Shown: positions 14,404 to 19,623 of the stretch, piece by piece | How positions within the stretch are numbered: position 1 is the first letter of the stretch | How the letters are laid out: each line of letters starts with the position of its first letter | NCBI GenBank assembly: GCA_900555715.1 | Contig: USMC01000048.1 | Coordinates: 1-19,623, forward strand | Length of the DNA stretch: 19,623 nucleotides | Direction of reading: 5' to 3' | Source: an uncultured Porphyromonadaceae bacterium | GTDB lineage: Bacteria > Bacteroidota > Bacteroidia > Bacteroidales > Muribaculaceae | Position numbers and translations under genes: made by a program | Notes under the pieces: model-generated | Told to the model about the DNA's origin: nothing | The model's database searches: none | Seen by the model: only the letters and a program-made list of their open reading frames with translations

Positions 14404-16053
14404 ATGAAAAAAAGTGCTTTACAGACTGCCCGCGCCTCATATCAGCCTAAGCTCCCGATAGCTCTCGCCGGTGCGGTAAAAGTTGTAGAAGGCCGTCCCA
14501 CCGAGTCGGTCGCCGATCAGGACGCCATCCGTTCGCTCTTCCCCAACACGTATGGTCTTCCGGAAATCCGTTTTGAGAAAAACACAAGCGCCACACCCGG
14601 CAAGCCCGTCAATGTAGGCGTAATCCTCTCAGGCGGTCAGGCTCCCGGCGGACACAACGTCATCTGCGGCATTTTCGACGGTATCAAAAAAATTCACCGC
14701 GACAGCCGCCTCTTCGGCTTCCTCATGGGTCCTTCCGGTCTTGTCGACCACAAATACATCGAACTGACAGCTCCCATAATCGACGAATACCGCAACACCG
14801 GCGGTTTCGACATCATCGGTTCCGGACGTACCAAGCTTGAAAAGAAAGAGCAGTTCGACAAAGGTCTCGAAATCCTCAAGGAACTCGGCATCAAAGCACT
14901 CGTCATCATCGGCGGCGACGATTCGAACACCAACGCCGCTATTCTTGCCGAATACTACAAGGCTAACAAAGCCGGCGTACAGGTCATCGGATGCCCCAAA
15001 ACCATCGACGGCGACCTCAAGAACGACCTCATTGAAACATCCTTCGGCTTCGACACCGCAACCAAAGTATATTCTGAAGTTATCGGCAACATACAGCGCG
15101 ACTGCAACTCCGCCAAGAAATACTGGCACTTCATCAAGCTCATGGGTCGTTCCGCAAGCCACATTGCTCTCGAATGCGCACTCCAGACGCAGCCTAACAT
15201 CTGCCTCATAAGCGAGGAAATCGAGAAGAAAAACATGAGCCTCGACCAGATCATCACCTATATCGCCGGCATCGTCAAAGCACGCGCCGCAGAAGGCAAC
15301 AACTTCGGCACCATCCTCATTCCCGAAGGTCTCATCGAGTTCATCCCCGAATTCAAGCGCCTTATCGCTGAACTTAACGAACTTCTCGGTGCTAACAAGG
15401 ACAAAGTTGCCGGCATGAACCACGAGCAGCTCACTGAATTCATCCTCGGCAACATCTCCAAAGAGAACGTCGAAGCTCTCAAGCAGCTTCCGGAGCGCGT
15501 TGCACGTCAGCTCATGCTCGACCGCGACCCCCACGGAAACGTGCAGGTTTCGCTCATCGAGACAGAAAAACTCCTCAGCGAAATGGTTGCAGAACGTCTC
15601 AAGAACGACAAGGAATTCAAAGAATGCGGCGGCAAATTCTCGCCTCTGCATCATTTCTTCGGATATGAAGGTCGCTGCGCCGATCCGTCGAACTTCGACG
15701 CCGACTACTGCTACTCTCTCGGCTTCAACGCTTCCGCACTCATCAACGCCGGCGTGACAGGCTACATGTCGTCTATCCGCAACCTCGTAAAACCGGCTGT
15801 CCAGTGGATTCCCGGTGGTATACCCATCACCATGATGATGAACATCGAGCGCCGCAATGCCGAAGACAAGCCCGTTATACAGAAAGCACTTGTCAACCTC
15901 GAAGGCAAGCCCTTCCAGAAATTCGCCGAACAGCGCGACAAATGGGCGCACAGCACATGCTACATGTACCCCGGTCCCATCCAGTACTTCGGTGCTCCGG
16001 AAGTATGCGACCAGCCCTCGATGACTCTCAAATACGAGCACCTGTCGAAATAA
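14404..16053 (+). CDS. pfp: Pyrophosphate-dependent 6-phosphofructokinase (long form)
   Basis: This 549-aa enzyme phosphorylates fructose-6-phosphate with pyrophosphate, reversibly, so it serves glycolysis and gluconeogenesis. GVILSGGQAPGGHNVICGI (about 72-90) is the phosphate-donor loop. GGDDSNTN (170-177) has the second Asp that marks PPi use; ATP-dependent enzymes have GGDGS. PKTIDGDLKND (199-208) holds the catalytic Asp and the PPi-type Lys206. GRSASHIALE, MGRSA-type substrate contacts and the long insert at about 330-420 fit the plant-like/Borrelia long subfamily. The length is normal for it. The gene stands alone between a terminator-bearing element and its own hairpin terminator. Codon use is strongly biased to C-ending codons (ATC, AAC, CTC), consistent with high expression. 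Confidence 0.95.
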   Translation: MKKSALQTARASYQPKLPIALAGAVKVVEGRPTESVADQDAIRSLFPNTYGLPEIRFEKNTSATPGKPVNVGVILSGGQAPGGHNVICGIFDGIKKIHRDSRLFGFLMGPSGLVDHKYIELTAPIIDEYRNTGGFDIIGSGRTKLEKKEQFDKGLEILKELGIKALVIIGGDDSNTNAAILAEYYKANKAGVQVIGCPKTIDGDLKNDLIETSFGFDTATKVYSEVIGNIQRDCNSAKKYWHFIKLMGRSASHIALECALQTQPNICLISEEIEKKNMSLDQIITYIAGIVKARAAEGNNFGTILIPEGLIEFIPEFKRLIAELNELLGANKDKVAGMNHEQLTEFILGNISKENVEALKQLPERVARQLMLDRDPHGNVQVSLIETEKLLSEMVAERLKNDKEFKECGGKFSPLHHFFGYEGRCADPSNFDADYCYSLGFNASALINAGVTGYMSSIRNLVKPAVQWIPGGIPITMMMNIERRNAEDKPVIQKALVNLEGKPFQKFAEQRDKWAHSTCYMYPGPIQYFGAPEVCDQPSMTLKYEHLSK

Positions 16054-16082
16054 ACACTATAACTTCCAAATATCAGCTTGCA

Positions 16083-16112
16083 GACACGGTGCCTCCGGGT
16101 GCCGTGTCTTTT
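16083..16112 (+). terminator. Terminator after pfp, with a UNCG-type loop
   Basis: GACACGGTGCC and GGTGCCGTGTC pair over 11 bp (two G-T) around the loop TCCG closed by C-G, a UNCG tetraloop, followed by TTTT. It ends 8 bases before the dacB start codon. I see no consensus promoter between pfp and dacB, so dacB may rely on read-through here. Confidence 0.85.
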
Positions 16113-16120
16113 ACTACAAA

Positions 16121-17449
16121 ATGAAATTACGCTCACTGCTTCTCTGTTTATCTCTGGCAGCCGCCGCCGTAACCGCACAAGCTCAGAATCTTCTGAAACT
16201 CGGCGAGGCGACAACCACCGGAATATACATCAAAGACCTGCGAACCGGCAAGGTGCTGGCTGAAGAAAATTCTAAGACAGCCATGACGCCGGCATCGGTA
16301 ATGAAGTCTATTGTCACGGCATCGGTGCTTTCGCTTTGCGGAGCCGACACCTGTTTCACCACCGACGTCGCTCTCAGCGGAACTGTCGAGAACGGAATAT
16401 GCACAGGCAATCTGATTATCCGCGGCACAGCCGACCCTACTGTAGAGAGCGAATATTTCGAAGAAAACCACGGCTTCTGCGACAGCATCGCCGCCGCACT
16501 GAAAAAACACGGAATCAGCCGCATAGAAGGCGACATCGAGATAATTCAAAACCTCAGCGACGCCGGACCGAACCTGCACTGGGAAGTAGAAGACATAGCG
16601 TGGCCTTATGGCGCCGCCCTCGAAGGATTCAACTGGCGCGACAACATCGTTGAAGTGAATCTTTCCACCGGAACAACGCGACCGGAAGCTCCCGGACTTG
16701 AATTATGTGTCCTGCCGGGCGATGATAACGACGTTGTGCGCGGAATATACAGTAACCGTGTATACATATACCGCAAACCGGGCGAGAAACCATACAGTTT
16801 TAAAATATCTGTCCCCGATCCTGCCGCTGTTTTCACCAGCCAGATGCGCAGGACACTTGCGCAAGCAGGCATCGAAACGGGAGAAAAACCGGCGGCTGCC
16901 GACTCCGCCGCCACTGTAATATACCGCCACCGCTCACCGGCGTTCGGAAAAATCATGAAAAGCCTGATGGTGCGTTCCGACAACCTCTTCGCAGAAGGGA
17001 TGCTCCGATCCCTCGCTCCGGGGAAATCGCGTCGCCAAGCCATAAAGCGCATGAAAAAGCTCTGGGACGACCGAGGCATACCTACAAAATGCACCACTAT
17101 AACCGACGGCAGCGGACTGGCACGCAACAACCGGCTGTCGCCTCGGTTCATCGCCTCGGTGCTCGAATGGATGTCGAAATCGCCGATGGCAGAAGAATAC
17201 GCATCATATTTCCCGCGAGCCGGCAAAGACGGTACCCTGAAAGGATTCCTCGCCAAGACTCCGCTTGCCGGACAGATTGTCCTGAAAACCGGCAGTGTCG
17301 GAGGTGTGCAGTGTTATGCCGGCTATAAACTTGATAAAGACAAGCGCCCCACACACGTCGTTGTCATTATGGTAAACAGTTTCTTCGGAACAAGAACGAC
17401 GGTGCGCAAGGCATCAGAGAACCTGCTGAAACGACTATTTATAAAATAA
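16121..17449 (+). CDS. dacB: D-alanyl-D-alanine carboxypeptidase/endopeptidase (PBP4, S13 family)
   Basis: This 442-aa periplasmic enzyme trims stem peptides and may cut cross-links in peptidoglycan. Residues 1-22 are a signal peptide (LLLCLSLAAAAVTAQAQ). The penicillin-binding triad is complete: Ser59-Val-Met-Lys62 (SxxK), Ser286-Asp-Asn288 (SxN) and Lys389-Thr-Gly391 (KTG). The large segment between the first two motifs matches the extra domains of S13 proteins. The length is slightly below E. coli PBP4 (477 aa) and normal for Bacteroidetes. It starts immediately after the pfp terminator and is followed after 9 bases by the next gene, so it appears to lead a four-gene cluster with rsmI. Confidence 0.93.
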   Translation: MKLRSLLLCLSLAAAAVTAQAQNLLKLGEATTTGIYIKDLRTGKVLAEENSKTAMTPASVMKSIVTASVLSLCGADTCFTTDVALSGTVENGICTGNLIIRGTADPTVESEYFEENHGFCDSIAAALKKHGISRIEGDIEIIQNLSDAGPNLHWEVEDIAWPYGAALEGFNWRDNIVEVNLSTGTTRPEAPGLELCVLPGDDNDVVRGIYSNRVYIYRKPGEKPYSFKISVPDPAAVFTSQMRRTLAQAGIETGEKPAAADSAATVIYRHRSPAFGKIMKSLMVRSDNLFAEGMLRSLAPGKSRRQAIKRMKKLWDDRGIPTKCTTITDGSGLARNNRLSPRFIASVLEWMSKSPMAEEYASYFPRAGKDGTLKGFLAKTPLAGQIVLKTGSVGGVQCYAGYKLDKDKRPTHVVVIMVNSFFGTRTTVRKASENLLKRLFIK

Positions 17450-17458
17450 AACGTCTAT

Positions 17459-17902
17459 ATGAAAGAAACAGAACACCTCCTGGAGCTCAACCTCGAAATC
17501 GAGGGTATGCTGCGCATTCTCGACGCGCACCCCAGCGACGAAGCACGTCGCCGGCTCGAAAGCGCCTATACCGGTTTTGCACAGGCGATGGAACGCTTCC
17601 TCGCATCCGTCGACACTCCGGCAGCAGATTCAGCATCGCCGGCGACGGCATATATCGAGCTCGACGAGCCGACGACGCGCATTCCGCTATCAGAAGCTAT
17701 CAACGACGACGACCGCATACGGTTCAGGCGCGAGCTCTTCAACGGCAACGACGACGATTTCGACGATACTGTCGCACTCCTCTCCGATATGAGCAGCTAC
17801 AGCGAAGCGGAAGACTATCTGCTTAACGACATGATGTGGAACCGTAGTAAGCCTGCCGTCATAGATTTTCTCGATATATTATCACACAATATGCCGCGAT
17901 GA
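17459..17902 (+). CDS. Small acidic conserved Bacteroidales protein, unknown function
   Basis: This 147-aa protein has an N-terminal helical part (about 1-50), an Ala/Ser/Pro linker (about 51-75) and a C-terminal helical part. The C-terminal part has NDDDRIRFRRELFNGNDDDFDD and EAEDYLLNDMMWNRSKPAVIDFL. I recognise the pattern (N-DRxRFRRELF, then EAxxYL-ND-xW) from a family widespread in Bacteroidales, but I know of no assigned function. It has no signal peptide or membrane segment, so it is cytoplasmic. Its stop overlaps the rsmI start as ATGA, pointing to translational coupling. The role is not inferable from this context alone. Confidence 0.78.
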   Translation: MKETEHLLELNLEIEGMLRILDAHPSDEARRRLESAYTGFAQAMERFLASVDTPAADSASPATAYIELDEPTTRIPLSEAINDDDRIRFRRELFNGNDDDFDDTVALLSDMSSYSEAEDYLLNDMMWNRSKPAVIDFLDILSHNMPR

Positions 17903-18639
17903 GTTCCGGAAAGCTCTACATAGTACCCACCCCCGTCGGCAATCTCGGCGACATGTCGCCGAGAGCCATAGAGACGCTGCAGAAAGCATCGCTCATCCTC
18001 GCTGAAGACACACGCACGTCGGCGCCGCTGATGAAACGCTTCGACATCCGCACACCTATGTCGAGCCATCACAAGTTCAACGAACATAAAGATCTGTCCC
18101 CGATACTCGACCGGATTGCCGCCGGCGAAGACATAGCCCTCATATCCGACGCCGGCACACCCGGCATCTCCGACCCCGGATTCATGCTCTCGCGCGAATG
18201 CCGCCGCCGCGGATTGCCCGTTGAGACACTGCCCGGTCCGACAGCGTTCGTACCGGCGCTTGTGAGCTCCGGACTGCCATGCGACCGCTTCTTCTTCGAA
18301 GGCTTTCTGCCTCCGAAAAAAGGACGCGCAACCCGTCTGGCATTTCTTGCGGAGCTGCCGGTAACGTTCATCATCTACGAATCGCCTCTGCGCGTCGCCC
18401 GCACGCTTGCCGAACTCGCAGCGGTATGCGGCGCCGAACGTAATGCTGCCGTGTGCCGCGAGATTTCAAAACTGCACGAAACAACAGTGCGCGACACACT
18501 CGGAGCACTCGCCGAATCTTTCGGCAAGAACCAAACGAAAGGAGAAATTGTTATAGTTGTAGCGCCCAAAGAACGCCCCGACAGTGAGGAAAAGGTACAC
18601 AGAAACAAATACCGCACCGAAGATAATTTACAGATATAA
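17899..18639 (+). CDS. rsmI: 16S rRNA (cytidine(1402)-2'-O)-methyltransferase
   Basis: This 246-aa enzyme adds a 2'-O-methyl group to C1402 in the 16S rRNA decoding site, using S-adenosylmethionine. KLYIVPTPVGNLGDMSPRA opens the tetrapyrrole-methylase-type fold. LILAEDTRTS, SHHKFNEH, LISDAGTPGISDPG (residues 82-94) and LPGPTAFVPALVSSGL follow in family order. FFEGFLPPKKGR is the RNA-side segment. The last ~18 residues form a charged tail (EEKVHRNKYRTEDNLQI) beyond the core. It overlaps the preceding gene by 4 bases and is followed after 13 bases by the lipoprotein gene. Confidence 0.95.
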   Translation: MSSGKLYIVPTPVGNLGDMSPRAIETLQKASLILAEDTRTSAPLMKRFDIRTPMSSHHKFNEHKDLSPILDRIAAGEDIALISDAGTPGISDPGFMLSRECRRRGLPVETLPGPTAFVPALVSSGLPCDRFFFEGFLPPKKGRATRLAFLAELPVTFIIYESPLRVARTLAELAAVCGAERNAAVCREISKLHETTVRDTLGALAESFGKNQTKGEIVIVVAPKERPDSEEKVHRNKYRTEDNLQI

Positions 18640-18652
18640 AAAACTCAAGACA

Positions 18653-19513
18653 ATGAAAAAGATTTTCATCACGTGCTTGTCCGCATTAATGCTTGTCGCC
18701 ACAAGCTGCGGGAACAAAGAAAAAGAACAGCAACAGCAGGCTATCGCAGACGCCACACGCGCAGAACTCGAAACTGCCGTCAACGACCGCGATCAGCTTC
18801 TGGAACTCGTCAATGAGATTTCCTCAGGAATGCAGGAGATAAAGAACCTTGAGAATATACTCAACATCCCCGGCGGAAACGAGACCCCAGACCAGAAAGA
18901 GCAGATCATGGCAGACATCGCCGCCATCCAGCAGGCACTCAAAGAGCGCCGCGAACGCCTCGCCGAACTCGAAAGCAAATTCAAACAGAGCAACATCAAC
19001 AACAAACAGCTCCGCAGCACCATACAGAACCTGACAGCGCAGATAGATGCCCAGGCTGCTGAAATCAGCTCTCTGCAGAACAAGCTCAGCTCAGCTCACG
19101 AGCAGATCAGCAAGCTCGATGCAAAAGTCGACTCACTCAACACCACCGTCGGCGATGTCACGGCACAGCGCGACTCCATCGGCACACAGAACGAAAAACT
19201 CACCAACGAGCTCAACACATGCTACTACGCCATAGGAAGCAAAGACGAACTCAAAGCCAACAACATACTCGAAAGCGGATTTCTCCGCAAGACAAAAATC
19301 CTCGAAGGCGACTTCGACAAGAACTTCTTCACCAAAGCCGACAAACGCACCCTCACGACAATAAACCTCAACTCGAAGAAGGCACAGGTGATGACAAAAC
19401 AGCCCGCCGAATCGTACACCATCACCGACGTCGACGGACACAAAGTGCTCAATATCACCGACCCGGCACTTTTCTGGTCGCTGTCGAACTATCTCGTTGT
19501 TAAAATCGATTAA
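18653..19513 (+). CDS. Coiled-coil lipoprotein, unknown function
   Basis: The ATG at 18653 gives 286 aa starting MKKIFITCLSALMLVATSCG, a lipoprotein signal with Cys19. An earlier in-frame ATG at 18584 lies inside rsmI and would bury the signal, so it is rejected. Residues about 25-185 are almost entirely heptad-like and glutamine/lysine/glutamate-rich (ELESKFKQSNINNKQLRSTI; AEISSLQNKLSSAHEQISKL), a long coiled coil of perhaps 20 nm. The C-terminal ~100 residues (NTCYYAIGSKDELKANNILE onwards) form a small globular domain with a lone Cys. It is probably anchored in the outer membrane and reaches into the periplasm; a spacer or envelope-organising role is inference. It ends the dacB-rsmI cluster. 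Confidence 0.85.
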   Translation: MKKIFITCLSALMLVATSCGNKEKEQQQQAIADATRAELETAVNDRDQLLELVNEISSGMQEIKNLENILNIPGGNETPDQKEQIMADIAAIQQALKERRERLAELESKFKQSNINNKQLRSTIQNLTAQIDAQAAEISSLQNKLSSAHEQISKLDAKVDSLNTTVGDVTAQRDSIGTQNEKLTNELNTCYYAIGSKDELKANNILESGFLRKTKILEGDFDKNFFTKADKRTLTTINLNSKKAQVMTKQPAESYTITDVDGHKVLNITDPALFWSLSNYLVVKID

Positions 19514-19547
19514 ACGAAGACCTGCAAATTTCCGTTTTTTGTCACCG

Positions 19548-19564
19548 GCATCCTGAGGGGATGC
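19548..19564 (+). terminator. Weak hairpin after the coiled-coil lipoprotein gene
   Basis: GCATCC and GGATGC pair over 6 bp around TGAGG, 34 bases after the stop. No T-run follows (TAAACACGG), so on its own it is a poor terminator. It lies directly before palindromic element copy B. Confidence 0.35.
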
Positions 19565-19570
19565 TAAACA

Positions 19571-19623
19571 CGGCTCTTTCATTTAAGATAAAATAAAGCG
19601 TATATTTCCCCTTACCCGGTTCA
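19571..19623 (+). repeat. Palindromic intergenic element, copy B (left half, cut by window end)
   Basis: CGGCTCTTTCATTTAAGATA (19571-19590) matches the inverse of the right end of copy A at 18 of 20 bases and the left end of copy A less closely. After a 21-base spacer, the same length as in A, TTACCCGGTTCA runs to the last base of the window and is identical to 14218-14229. The right half lies outside. Like A, it follows a lipoprotein gene, 57 bases after the stop. Confidence 0.68.

Noticed and set aside
14629..16041. 470-residue open frame on the minus strand opposite pfp
   Set aside because: Same shadow effect in a strongly biased gene; its Val/Phe/Asp-rich composition resembles no protein family.
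1..19623. CRISPR array, tRNA, rRNA, phage or insertion-sequence genes
   Set aside because: I looked for regularly spaced repeats, tRNA-like cloverleafs and transposase or integrase motifs and found none.

Overview
The window looks like chromosomal DNA of a gut Bacteroidales bacterium, most plausibly Muribaculaceae. The grounds are TAnnTTTG-type -7 promoter elements, scarce Shine-Dalgarno sites, Bacteroidetes-style lipoprotein signals, an OmpA-family porin, a eukaryotic-type (GT3) glycogen synthase paired with a GT35 phosphorylase, and a PPi-dependent phosphofructokinase. The genus is inference; no rRNA or other marker is present.

Layout. 1-1184 is an accessory-looking, AT-richer left end: a 46-codon relic of a C39 (double-glycine leader) peptidase, then an exported protein with a carboxypeptidase-regulatory-like domain. 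1245-2711 encodes a DUF1846 protein that seems to be transcribed almost leaderlessly. A 484-bp intergenic region follows, holding a terminator hairpin, a short AT-rich repeated motif, a minus-strand -7 box and a possible 46-aa ORF, and then the OmpA-like protein (3196-4410). A strong bidirectional terminator (4423-4474) separates it from a long minus-strand block. That block, in transcription order, is prfA, a DUF4153 membrane protein, pyrF, then glycogen synthase and glycogen phosphorylase, the last two with their own promoter placed at the end of pyrF. Divergent from prfA is a lipoprotein with a possible surface-export signal (12650-14152), followed by PPi-dependent phosphofructokinase (14404-16053). 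The right end is a tight plus-strand cluster: dacB (PBP4), a small acidic conserved protein, rsmI, and a coiled-coil lipoprotein.

How the genes fit together. The synthase and phosphorylase make and break a glucan store, and the PPi-PFK handles the hexose phosphate released. prfA and rsmI serve translation. dacB, the OmpA-like protein and the lipoproteins serve the envelope.

The least expected structure is a dispersed palindromic intergenic element. One copy of about 124 bp (14177-14300) has roughly 20-bp inverted ends and a central 11-bp hairpin with a T-run. The left half of a second copy (19571-19623) is cut by the window edge. Both lie just 3' of a lipoprotein gene. I saw no tRNA, rRNA, CRISPR array, intact insertion sequence or phage gene, and no obvious multi-gene novel defence or biosynthetic system.
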